DNA of 64,000 nt from Trichosphaerium sp. ATCC 40318. Its lineage: Eukaryota > Discosea > Flabellinia > Trichosidae. Below, in pieces: positions 37,371 through 47,823 of this stretch; position 1 is the stretch's first letter, and each line of letters begins with the position of its first letter. The position numbers and the translations under genes were made by a program. The stretch spans positions 682,001-746,000 of the forward strand of contig JALMLS010000420.1 in NCBI GenBank assembly GCA_038496445.1, read 5' to 3'. Below the pieces are notes generated by a model that worked only from the letters and a program-made list of their open reading frames with translations, had not been told where the DNA came from and did no database searches.

Positions 37371-38490
37371 TTAATTCTTTATTTTTTGTTGTTTTTTTTG
37401 TCGTTTTTTTTCGCATTTAAGTGCGTATTGCTTCATTTTCTTTGAAATTTTCTTTGTGTCCTTCGCATTAGCCCAATTTCTCTTTACAGTTTTTTTGAAT
37501 TCTTTTGTAGATAGAGCGTTTTTTGTGATAAATGGATGTTTCAGCAACTCTGTAATGTATGATTGATTCTCATGGCTCAAGCATTGTTCAACAAAAGAGG
37601 TGAAGTCCTTATCAAAACCCCAAATGTTACGAAATGTAATCTCAGTTTGCTTTGTAACATAAAAACTTTCGCAGAAAGAGTCATCGTGAGGTTCCACTGA
37701 GGCCATTTCGCCAACTCCAAGTTGCATGGCCATCACGCCAATGGCGTAAATGTCTGTTGATCTGCTATATCCATACAGCTGGGCATGTGGTGACACAAAA
37801 CCAGATGTACCAATAAATTGTTTTGTCCTGTTTGATTTTTCTTTGGCGAGTCCAAAATCAGCCAACTGAGGAATAAAGTCTTTAGTGATCAAAATATTCT
37901 CCGCTTTTATATCTCCGTGAGTAATCCCAGATTTATGAAGCTCAAAAGCTGCTTCGAGAGTTGCTTTTACTATTGTAGCAACCTCATTAATATCTTTAAA
38001 GTGACTTAGTTCGGTGGCATCGCAGAGTGCCCTTTGCATGACCAATGAAGCACCGTCATCTTTCTCAATATAACCAACTGCCGCCATAATATTCTCTGAA
38101 GGAACAGCTCGAGATAATGTATACTCATTTTTCTAACAAAAACAGTTAGAACAATAATAAATAAACGTGGAAAAAAAACGAAAAATTTTTACACAAAAAG
38201 AAAGCCAACAAGTTGACTTAGTGAAAAAAAAAAAATGCTGAAAGCTAAAGACGTACCAGGGTTTCAGTCAGGGCTTCGATCTTTTCGTCGCTTTCATCAG
38301 TTTTGTTAACGACTTTGATAGCAAGCTTCTCGCCTGTTTTTCTATCTTTGGCCTTGAACACAGTGCCGCAACCGCCAGTTCCAAGAGGAATAGTAGACGT
38401 AACTTTAATGCCAGTTTTCTGAGTCCTGCCGGTAATGCCGTAGAAGAATGATCGTGCACATCTGGAAATCGATTGGATAAATTGGGCCAT
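37371..38490 (-). CDS. Ser/Thr protein kinase, HGD type
   Basis: Two exons, 38257-38490 and 37371-38132, 331 residues. The glycine loop is PLGTGGCGTVFKAKD, the ATP Lys lies in KLAIKVVNK, the catalytic loop is GITHGDIKAENILI, the Mg site is LADFGLAK and the activation segment TKQFIGTSGFVSPHAQLYGY. The Arg of HRD is Gly, as in some non-RD kinases, so activation-loop phosphorylation is probably not needed. APE is not clear. A Lys-rich C-terminus (KKISKKMKQYALKCEKKRQK) may be a localisation signal. A solitary catalytic domain with no regulatory module; the subfamily cannot be named. Confidence 0.85.
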
Positions 38491-39966
38491 TGTTGTCGGA
38501 GGAGGTGTTACTGTCGTATAGTATTGGAAGTTATGAAATTAGAGGTGTAAAACTGACTATTTTTTAATTGTGCTTCAAATTTCTCTTGACCAGATATCTT
38601 TGTTCTCAACTCTACAAACACTGTGGTATTACTGTGATGCTGTTCCGTACTCCCGAGAGTTCTAAGCGACTATAAAAAGAACTTGACAATGCTATTAAAC
38701 GGCACACTCTTCATACTATTAAAAAAGCCTCAGGTACCTCTGTATCAAGTCTCAATGCGTGGAAACGGCCAAAACTGTGACGATAGAGATTTCTTGTGTT
38801 GTTGAGTTGAAATCTTGACAGATCAGTTTTAAAAGGACTAAGACGACCAATCACAAGCACTAACAGCACATTGGCAAGGATTTCTGACTTTATTATCAGT
38901 CAGAATCTGTATATTCACTATTCTTCAACGTAAACTGCTTGAAAAAATAAATACAACACCCATACGCCGAATACAGGTACTATACAGTATTTTGATTCTT
39001 TTTCAAAATGTAAGACTCAGAGCGTTACTCGCTTTGAATCCCACCGCTTAGAAGCAGTAATCCTCTGCCGCACAAACATGAAAGTTAATTCCCGAGTAGT
39101 GGAAACTAAACAGACATTTTTAATGTTCTAAATCAAGAGACACGACAAACTAGACATAGCTGAACCCATTAATATACATGCCAACGGATAAAATTGTAAG
39201 TTAACGTTTCTACCATTTCACCTGCTTTTCTCATTTTTTCTTTATTTTCCGTACTATTTTTGATATTGAGCCAAAAATACAGAATTTGAGAATCCATGAT
39301 GCGCTTGGTTGGGTAGGGAAACGCCATTACAAGCATTTCCGGATGTAGCGCCCAAAACTCGAAAAAAGGAAAATAATTGCAGACTTTCAGAAAAGTCAGG
39401 ATAATTTCGTAACATCTATTCATACATCTTACCCTTTCCCAGCGCTTCTTCGCGAGAAATACAAATTTAGCACAAACCTCCGTACTTGCTTGACCAAAAT
39501 AATACTGTGTAGCTTTTTTGTACATTCTATAAGATACAAAGCGTTATTGTCCCTTTAAAAAACCCTACTACGCTAGTTTATAGCATGGAGCGCATGAAAT
39601 TGTTCTTTTACTACCCTAAACTGATCTCGATTAAAATCACGTTTCGGCAACCGAAACAACGCCGAACAAGCCTAAAGTGCTCTTGTTGTACGTTGAATAC
39701 TGTATTCAATAGATATAACATGTTACTCGAGCGCGTTTACTATTCTTACCTTTTTGACCAAAAGAATGTTATTGTTTTCCAACAAGTTAATTCTTAACAC
39801 TTCAAGGCAACCAACTATGGCATCAGTCTCAAGCATGGGATTCGTTCATACCTAGATTATAATATTTCTCCGGCTACGATGTTAGTTATCGGCTTCCAAC
39901 TGCGCAGTATTCACGCACGCACCAATATTATCTAACTACTACTACAAAGCAACTACTCCACTCAAA
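38491..39966. other. Intergenic between kinase and pseudokinase
   Basis: Divergent upstream regions of the two kinase-fold genes. One uninterrupted minus-strand frame lies inside (see 39169-39525). The rest shows nothing recognisable. Confidence 0.4.
39169..39525 (-). CDS. Hypothetical protein, 118 residues
   Basis: Intronless frame with balanced composition: MYKKATQYYFGQASTEVCAK, FLAKKRWERVRCMNRCYEII, FPYPTKRIMDSQILYFWLNI. It is predicted helical and rich in aromatic residues. No family recognised, and the frame is short enough to be chance; it is listed because nothing else explains this stretch. Confidence 0.3.
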   Translation of the reverse strand: MYKKATQYYFGQASTEVCAKFVFLAKKRWERVRCMNRCYEIILTFLKVCNYFPFFEFWALHPEMLVMAFPYPTKRIMDSQILYFWLNIKNSTENKEKMRKAGEMVETLTYNFIRWHVY

Positions 39967-40473
39967 ATGCCTATCCGATCCTCCCTCAACACTAAGAAGA
40001 ACCAACAACCTACCTCCGTAAGCCTTTCTCAGTTCGCGAGTAAAGGATTGAAGCACAAAACTATTCTCATGGTGCTCAAATCAACAGTGATACAGCTTAG
40101 AGCCTTGCATCAAGCAGGGTATGCTTATAATCGCATCAACGGACACAACATAAAAGTACATCGGAAAGAACACTGTCTAATGCTCACTGGTTCTCTCAAC
40201 TACGACAACAACGCCTATTACAGCTCTATGGGACTTGAAGAGCAAAAAACAAAAGATATTTACCAACTCGGATGCTTGGCAACCTGGCTCGCACTTGGAG
40301 GCGAATTTGATTGCGTAAAAACACTGGACAGGCACCAACAACTTCTTGCTTTGAAAAAAACTCGAGCATCCGCCACACTCATCAACTTTGTATCTGCGTG
40401 CTTTGAAGGAACCATAACTACCGTACACCTTGTTAACAAGCTAGAAACTGTACATGTAAGAAAGCTAAAATAA
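39967..40473 (+). CDS. C-lobe-only pseudokinase
   Basis: Intronless, 168 residues. The sequence aligns with a kinase C-lobe: LRALHQAGYAYNRINGHNIK corresponds to the catalytic loop (LHxxGxxHRDxKxxNI) but HRD is YNR and the metal Asn context is NGHN; LMLTGSLNYDN corresponds to the DFG region but reads TGS. Helix F follows as KTKDIYQLGCLATWLALGGE. There is no glycine loop, VAIK Lys or DFG, so it cannot be a catalyst. The N-lobe is absent rather than moved: upstream 39800-39960 has stops in every frame. It lies about 1.5 kb from the active kinase, whose helix F (STDIYAIGVMAMQLGVGE) it resembles. It may be a partner or decoy of that kinase, or a truncated relic still open. Confidence 0.6.
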   Translation: MPIRSSLNTKKNQQPTSVSLSQFASKGLKHKTILMVLKSTVIQLRALHQAGYAYNRINGHNIKVHRKEHCLMLTGSLNYDNNAYYSSMGLEEQKTKDIYQLGCLATWLALGGEFDCVKTLDRHQQLLALKKTRASATLINFVSACFEGTITTVHLVNKLETVHVRKLK

Positions 40474-41176
40474 AAAAACTTTAATTGGATGTCTCATTCA
40501 AGTTTTACTTCTAGTGTCTATAAAGTGAGTTTGTATATCCTGTGTCAGTTTCACACTATTTTACCTACACCTTGGGAAGATGATCGCAGTATTTTACACT
40601 GCACACAGTACGTTAAAACCGGGTTTAATGGTCCAATTACCGGCAAACACGGTGTGAATGCCTCAAACGCCACTTGCCGTTTGTTTTGCTTCTAAAAAAT
40701 CAACGTACGTGTATAACGTACTAGCGCTGACATTAGCGCTGCCCCACGCTAACAGAAGAACTCCCATAGCATTCAAACAGCAAAGTAGGTATAATAACGT
40801 GAAACCCCTTCAACACTACCAACGTTGCTTAAGGCTGGTAAACGCCACGGGTCAAATATGTAAATAATAATTTTGGGTTTGTTAAATCACGTGGGTTTGA
40901 AACGGTTGGATTAGCAAGACATTTTCCTCTGACACGTGAGGGTATCACATTTAAAAATGTGAGATTTGCCAGTTCCGTCAGAAGTGTCCACAGTTTTATC
41001 CGTTCTTACTTCTACTCTGTTTGCGTTGAATGCAGGTCTATTTTTACTAGCAACGCGCACTCCTCTACAAAAAAATGCACTAGTGCTGTCAAGTTGGGAC
41101 ATACACATGTGTACCTTTTACAATTCAAATCACAATACTCCGGAACAAAGTAAAAATCTCACCATTGGAACGCATC
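40474..41176. other. Intergenic, possible small exons
   Basis: A frame at 40966-41184 (MPVPSEVSTVLSVLTSTLFA, then LNAGLFLLATRTPLQKNA) could be a small membrane protein but overlaps the next gene's start. A CACGTG site lies at 40888-40893. Nothing firmer. Confidence 0.3.
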
Positions 41177-42694
41177 ATGCTTAGATACTTTTATTTGTGT
41201 ATAATATCTGCTCTCATAGGTAACCTGGTAGGTTTGCTTGTTAGCTAATAATGGTTTGCGTAGTTTTAGCAGCGAGAAGCTGTGATTGCCCAACAACAGC
41301 GTGTGATAATTGTAATTTCGCCCAATGCACTCAAATAACTACAGGTGGAACGCGTGCGTATTCCCTTTCGGTTTTTTGTATCTTTTAGGCAATGCTCAAA
41401 TAGCTTGACACTTTTACGTGTGCGAACACGTACAAACAAATGTTTTTCTTTTTAAGACATGGTAAAAACTATCCACAAAAATCTTTTTCTTCAACATCTG
41501 TAAAAAAGATTTTTTCTAAAAGCTCGTAGATAGTGGAGCGTGTTTGGACATTAACACAATGGACCCACTAGTGGACGTTGCAGGGACTGTAGGAGCCGAT
41601 TGTATACGAATAACAGGTGGAATGTTATCAGGACGTATTGGATTAGGGGATAGCGACGACTGCCTTATACTCATTTCAACAACCGTAATGGGACAAGTCA
41701 ATGGAGGTTTGTTTGTATCTTTTTTTGTTGATTTTTTTGAACTGACTGATTTTTTAAGGGGGAGATGACGATTGTATAGTTATGCAGGATAGCAGTGTTG
41801 GATCATTATCACCAGCTGCAGGAAGTCATAGTGTCATTATAGAAGGAAGTGATACTGATCCTGATGGGGATGGCATGTGCGTGTGCAAACAACAAATTGA
41901 CATTTTCTTTTGAAAAGAGTTTGTCACTAGGTCTATTTTATGAAGCTCAACCCATCCTAGGCTGGGCATAGTGGGAGGTGGTGAAGGAGTGGATTGTGTT
42001 TTAATCACTGCAAACTCACGTGTAGGCAACATCTTCACTGGAGATGGAGATGATTGTATTGAAATATCGCAGAGTAATACTGGTAGTGTTGGAGGTACCC
42101 CTTTTCCTTTTTTTTTATAAATCTACACACAAACTGACACCTCAAGGCGGTGAAGGTAACGATGTATTTGATATTGACGGATCGATAATAAGGAGAGTAT
42201 TTGCTGGCGAGGGTGATGATGTGGCTACAATATCAAACTTTAATTTGCGTATGTTTCTCTTTTTCCTTTGTTTATATCAAACAGATTGTTTACCACATAA
42301 TTTTGGACTCTGCGTCTGTTCAACAACAAAGATGTAAAAAGTCTTATTTCATTTACAAAGCGCTATTGGCTCTGAACTTATTTCAACTTTTTTGGAAAGA
42401 ACTAATGTTCTCTAGAGCCGGATTCTGAGGCAGCACCATTTCGTGGTTCAGATGGAGATGACGTATTCATAATAACTGGATTCCTTGGGAACACAAGCCC
42501 ATCAATTCTTGGAGATGGTGACATGGATAGGTAGCTAAAACAAATTCTGTTTTGCAGACTTATCAAAGATCAGTCTACTAACCATTTGTTAACAATTCAC
42601 TAGGTGTTGTTATGACTCAACATTGTCTAGTACCCTTGATTGTGATGAAATAATATCGCCCTGTCCTATTAGATGTATCAGACGTTTGGATTAA
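41177..42694 (+). CDS. Secreted acidic Gly-Asp repeat protein (RTX/beta-roll-like)
   Basis: Exon 1 (from 41177) gives MLRYFYLCIISALI, which with the next exon (AARSCDCPTTACDNCNFAQC) forms a signal peptide and Cys cluster. The body is a chain of repeats with strand-turn pattern: GADCIRITGG, GDSDDCLILIS, GDDDCIVMQD, GVDCVLITA, GDGDDCIEIS, GEGNDVFDIDG, GEGDDVATIS, GSDGDDVFIITG. These recall the GGxGxDxL nonapeptides of Ca-binding RTX proteins but with longer spacing, and the first five turns share DC where later ones have DV, which would stack Cys along one face. Introns tend to fall between repeats. It ends in CDEIISPCPIRCIRRLD at TAA 42692. Secreted and probably Ca-dependent; role unknown. Confidence 0.7.
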
Positions 42695-42922
42695 TAAAAC
42701 CAACAGTTTTATTGATTTTAACAAAGACTGGTAAATAATACTAGTAAAACTTATTATTTGAACCCTTGTTGACACAATAGTGTTGGTCAAAGTGTACTAA
42801 AGTGTAAACTTTGGCAATGTTATAGGTGAAAGATTTGTAGCTAAACTTGGATAATAAGATTATTCCCAGACAGTGGTGTGCCACTGTTTAGAAAATGTTT
42901 TAAACAAAACAAGTGTTTTTAT

Positions 42923-44138
42923 TCACATGACAAGTCTGTAAGTAATGTATCGCCCAGCAGTTTCGCTTGATCGTAAAATCTTAATAATCTACAACAAACT
43001 AGGTTAACAAATAGCCTCATAAAACCAGACAATAATCTAGCAGAAAAAAGAGTTCAGCCTTGCGGTTTTTTTCGTCAGCGTTCGAACAAGTGTTTTTTTC
43101 TGGTACACCTTTTCTGGCCAAGAACAACTGTTATTGCGCACCTGTCCTTTCTGTAAACCGTAGTAACGGGCTACAGGATCCACAGATTGTATTCGAGGGA
43201 GTTGTGTTTCTTGTAATTTACTACAATCCTTGTAAGCAAAGTAACACTGTCAATGCTTAATTATTTTTCTTTCAAAATAAAATCTAGTATTTTCATTGGA
43301 AAGCAAACGCTGTCCGTGTAATTTTGGTACAGCGATAATATCAAGGCGTATGGTTGGTAGAGAGGAGCGTCAAGTGCCGTTCTGACATAAAAATTGACAG
43401 AATCTTTTAAACGTACTAGCGTGTTAATAGTGATTCTTGCTCTTCTTTTGATAGTAATACGTGTTTAGGAACAAGTCTATGCTTTGTAATATTAACAAGG
43501 AGTTCTGACTCTTTGAATTGCTCCATGATTATAGGACGTAGTGTTTCAATACACTGAAAGAAGTATTAGACAGCGTTTAAGAAAGAAAAACTGTTTCATT
43601 ACTAATAATGAGCTTTAAAGGCGACGTACGGATCGTGCGTGGGGAGTGATTGCTTGGGAGTATACCATGATACATCTTGTTACGTTAGAAGCCTTCATTT
43701 TGGTATAACACCTTTTTGGTCATTTAGTGACACTTTGCGTTTGTTTTGAGCTTTTTTCGCACGTACTCTTTAATTTCTTTCGCGCCGACCTTGCTAGGCT
43801 CCAAAAAGAAGACGTATATTTGTTCATCAATAAAATCTTGATGTTGGTACATTTTCACCACAGATGTACGACTGTAGTAATGTCAGAAGTATTAGATTTG
43901 TATTTGGCGTACATGTGTTCTTGTTCACCGTGTTGATTTTTAAAATCTTCCAGAGTCATGTCTTTTACCCTCTGTTCGATAATATAGCGCCTAACGTATA
44001 TTTACACATCTGCAAATCATTTTCATAATAAATGAGGCGTTTATTGCATAAAACGCGTACGTACCTATCGCTAAGCATTTCGATGACTGTTTTGTGGACT
44101 TTGTACAAATGCTCAATTTCCGCATCATTATTTGCCAT
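42923..44138 (-). CDS. POLR2E: RNA polymerase subunit RPB5 (RPABC1)
   Basis: Seven or so exons. The jaw domain starts [20 protein letters not shown], then [59 protein letters not shown] and [20 protein letters not shown] with [19 protein letters not shown]. The assembly domain has [26 protein letters not shown] and, in the last exon, [20 protein letters not shown] with stop TGA at 42923. All conserved RPB5 blocks are present, in order. A 41-nt intron (43872-43912, GTACGCC donor) must be removed to keep the frame. This is a shared subunit of polymerases I, II and III and one of the best markers in the window for placing the organism. Confidence 0.93.
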
Positions 44139-44423
44139 TGTGTTAGTATATTATTATGTGACTAGAGACCTTTAACAAAGCGCCAGAAAAAAGTAAAAAG
44201 GTTCGAATAGTACGTGACTTTTCCGGAAAGTCAACCAAGCTTAAAGAAACACGAACTTTACTGTAGCTACAACCCGACTAATAATAGGTATTTGTAAGCT
44301 ACAGGTGACTGAATCAAAAAGGAGTAAGACAGTCTACTGATTTACAGGTCGCAAAAACCAACAAGTAAACGAAACACAGAGTTTATTTCAACATTTTGAC
44401 GTTTATCAAAACAAAAACCTTTC

Positions 44424-46090
44424 TTAAAAGGCGAAAGGAAGACTCAAATCCATAGCCCAACAGGTGGACAATTGAGGCTTCTGAGTAAAGGAACCGTCAA
44501 GTACAGCCTTCATTCTTCTCAAGAGCAAGTTGCAGGTCCATTCCTTTTGGTCTACAATACGTTAGTACTTGCCTTCAAAGACGCAAAAAAAATAAGTAAC
44601 ACTTACGATCCATGGCCTCCATAAAGGCGAAGGTAAGGGCACCTCCTTGTGAACCGTCGGCGAATTCAGCGTCAGCTGAAGTTTGGTCATCTTTACATCC
44701 ACTGAAGAGAATAGCTTCTCTTGCAGTGAAAGTGAGCTTTCCAGTACCTTCGAAAGCTTTGCTAGATAGAAATAAACATACAATCACTCACATCACAGTT
44801 GTGGCGTACGATAGACCACGCATGGCATTGATAATCTTCTTTTTAGAAGAAGTAGGATCGAGATCGACCTTCCATACCAAAGGAAGGTCCATACCAGTAC
44901 CACTGTGGCAGCAGTCCATGATACTAACCAATCTAGCGACTGGAGGTAGTGGCTTAACGAGCAAGCCAAATACTTCATCATCCTACAAAGAGAGTTACGG
45001 TTTTTATCCTTTAAAAATAATTGCCACTACGTACAGTGATACAGCTTGTTTTATGGCCGTCTTCCATAGTGAGGATGGCTTCGTCCATACCATCTTCTTC
45101 CTCACCATCATCATCGTCTTCACGTTGAATACCGTGACCAGAGAATTGGAAAAAGCGAATATCACCTCCCTTGGTACCTTCCATAAGCCATTTCATACCA
45201 GCCATGATGTTGTCTCTGCAATGAGGTTAGTTCTTGACCTAACAATAAAATCCTTTCAAAAAAAAACAAGCGGCATACCTAGATGGCTGCAAATCTGCTG
45301 GGGTTTCATCAGCGTCGTTGATCATTCTGATGTTTTCTTCTGGGTAACCACGAGCAAGAAGAGTAGCCTTCATCTTTTGAGTATCATTGATACATCCGTC
45401 AAGGTGTCTGTCTGCTTTTGGATGGTTTTTGTACAAGATACCTACAACCCGTTAACAAGATCTTTTTGGGCAAAACGCGCTATTGTTGACGCTATCATAC
45501 CAACCAACAAAGCTCTCTTATTTCCTTTGGATCTAAGGTCTTTGATCATCTCTGTAGGGTAGTAGTGGATTGCCATGTTAATTTTTGAATCACCTAGTGC
45601 CTTTCCTTTCTTGTTGGTAATATCTACCCACCCATCAACGCCACCTTCGTTGGCGAGGTCTGCGAATCTGTATATGAGGTGTCTATGCTGTATTAGTGGT
45701 TTTAATTGCCTTTTATCGCGTGCCCGATATTATCATCGCTGAAGTGGTCCTCGTCCCAAACTTGGATTTCAAGCTTAGCTGGGTTACCAACCAAACTGAT
45801 GAGAGTTTCTAGTACGGTTTAGTTTCGTTAGAAAACTAGGAGTGTGAACTCCGAAGAGCGCTTTTGCATATAACGTTTACGTACCGTGTCCCCATTGTGG
45901 GTTAGCCTCGTTACTAAGCTTTGCAGTAGTTACTCTAACTTCACCGTCGACCTACGCGTTTAATGAGTTGCTTGTCGATCTGTAGTGATTGTAGTACCTT
46001 TACAGTTACGAAAGGATCGGAAGCACCGCCCATATCGCCATTGATCAAATCTTTGGCTTCTCTGATGTTAATGTATAGCTGACTTTCCAT
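44424..46090 (-). CDS. C2 domain-metacaspase fusion
   Basis: Start MESQLYINIREAKDLINGDM opens a C2 domain with GGASDPFVTVK and LEIQVWDEDHFSDDNIGH, holding the Asp residues of Ca-binding loops. A type I-like metacaspase p20 follows: NKRALLVGM (about 45520), DGCINDTQKMKATLLARGYP, the catalytic His in FFQFSGHG (about 45140) and the catalytic Cys in IMDCCHSGTGMDL (about 44910). The p10-like end has ILFSGCKDDQTSADA and GALTFAFMEAMD, finishing at TAA 44424. Metacaspases cut after Arg or Lys and are often Ca-activated. The C2 domain suggests recruitment to membranes on a Ca signal, for example in repair, autophagy or cell death. No p10-only truncation; eight or so introns. Confidence 0.9.
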
Positions 46091-46327
46091 TGTTGTTGAT
46101 ACTGTTTGAGTTGAAGTGCTCTGAACAATTTAAGCAAGTTTTTGCGACTAAACGAATATAAGTACTTACGGTGCTTTCTCTCGGGCTCCGGTTACCCATT
46201 GGACGAATTTGAAATACGTTTAAGCGGTAAAAAAACGAATTGTTACTTTATTACCATTTTGGTGTTTTTACCCCGAGCGCATTGTGCTTCATTATAAAGC
46301 GATTCTAGTACTTACAGACGAATGTAG

Positions 46328-47699
46328 TCATTTTCCTTTTTTAAACGTTGCAAAACCTTCCAGTACGCTATCAATTGCGTCAAACACAACTAAACAATGC
46401 GTCAAACAGGAACGAACACTAAACTTACCGTTAGGATTATTGTACGGAATGTAATGATCGCTTTGAGTCTGTAATACAACGTAGTTGTTACTCAAATCTT
46501 TAAAGATTGCCTCGTCATGATAAGAATTTGACACAACATGCACAATTGGAATGTCACCCAAGCCTTGTTCAAAAATTTTTGTAACAACCTTTGCTGTCTA
46601 TGCAGTGTTAGATTAATGGCTACCACGTGTGGTAGATATTTTTGTCTTTGGACCTCTTTGAATTGTTTTAGCTCATTATAAGCTGTGATACTAAATGACA
46701 TTTTGTTGACATAGTAGATTGTTCTCCAGAAAGCTTCGGAATCTTGTAGCTTACTAGGTGCGCCAGCTACTTGTATTAACGTCCAACATGTATTTTAAGC
46801 ATACCTTCAGCTGGGAGAGTTGTTGTGATACCCATTAATCCCATGAGGCCTAATGGGTACAGATATGTTGTGATAAGGAACGAAGAAATTCCTTCCTAGT
46901 TTCGTTAATCTCTGTCACCACGTGAAAGGTGGAGGGTTACCTCTAGGCTTGTCAAAAAAGTTTCGTTAGTGCACTGCTGTGGCGTAGTAGAGTCCATCAA
47001 AACAATTCCAGTAAGAGTATCTCCATACAATGAAGCAAATGACAAGGCTACCAATCTATAAATAAACTTGCCTCACGTGTATTTTGTACCATCGAAGCCT
47101 CCATAACTCCAACTATTAAAGTAAATAATACAACCAAGTCTGCTACTTACCCTACATAAATTATTGGCTTACCAGCCATGTCCCCACTGTGTTGAATGGC
47201 ATCATATACATCTCTTGCAACGTCCATGCTTGGCCAAGTTATAATTACACCTGACAACTAACGCACCTCGTGCGCGAATCGGGGTCATTTGGAAGCGAAC
47301 TAAGTCCATAACCAGGCCTGTAAATAAGTTACACGTGCACAACAATATTTATTTGGTAGAGGCACCTATCAAAAGCACAAATACGTGCGTCTAATTGTGT
47401 CAGTTTGCTAGATGTCAAGACTCTAGAAAAAGAGGCTGAGGTGAATGGTAGCCCTGCATCTAGTATAACGAGGGTTTCGCCAGTGCCTGTTTGGAAAAAA
47501 AATTAACGTTTTTGGTTGCTGGACTCTACGCACCGTTACAAAGCCAGTGCATCACTGTATCTGGCGTTTTCTCATTTACAGAGATTAAAGTATGCGGTTT
47601 GAAGCGAAATGAACCATACAGGGTAAGAATGGAACTAGATACGCATAAGGCGTATAATACCGCTATAGTAATTACTACACAGGAGCTTGCTTGGTTCAT
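46328..47699 (-). CDS. Membrane-anchored alpha/beta hydrolase
   Basis: Exon 1 (start 47699) encodes an N-terminal anchor, SSCVVITIAVLYALCVSSSI. The hydrolase fold follows: GETLVILDAGLPFTSASFSR, the loop FDRPGYGLSSLPN, ITWPSMDVARDVYDAIQHSG, PIIYVGWSYGGFDGTKYT with the GWSYGG nucleophile elbow split by an intron, GIVLMDSTTP, then DIPIVHVVSNSYHDEA and the terminal His in QSDHYIPYNNP. Stop TGA at 46328. Joining SYGGFDGTKYT to LVALSFASLYGD needs removal of a 21-nt intron. The long start shared with the WD40 gene is a 124-bp divergent promoter. Substrate unknown; the type resembles ester or epoxide hydrolases facing the lumen or outside. Confidence 0.82.
47056..47076 (-). other. 21-nt intron
   Basis: On the minus strand GTGAGGCAAGTTTATTTATAG. 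Unspliced, the frame meets TGA two bases in; spliced, phase 2 is kept and the hydrolase fold continues. The flanking exon frames are fixed by the GWSYGG and VLMDS motifs. Confidence 0.6.
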
Positions 47700-47823
47700 G
47701 TATTATTTGTCGTATGTCCGAAAAAAGCGAAACGAAAGTCAAACATCAGTATACTGCCACACATGGTGTAACACTGCCTTGCGATCTTAATTTTATACCT
47801 TGGCGCAGTGCCCGTTCCGCACT
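47700..47823. promoter_or_regulatory. Divergent promoter, hydrolase / WD40 gene
   Basis: 124 bp between two start codons pointing apart; no TATA box evident. Confidence 0.55.

Noticed and set aside
42923-43430. Apparent loss of the RPB5 assembly domain
   Set aside because: The domain is present in two further exons ([14 protein letters not shown] and [14 protein letters not shown]) once introns are removed.
43866-43912. Apparent frameshift in RPB5
   Set aside because: A 41-nt intron with a GTACGCC donor and CTACAG acceptor restores the frame exactly and keeps all conserved RPB5 blocks.
44612-45562. A 316-codon open frame on the plus strand
   Set aside because: It is antis to the metacaspase exons, whose catalytic His and Cys motifs and introns are clear on the minus strand; the plus frame has no family features.
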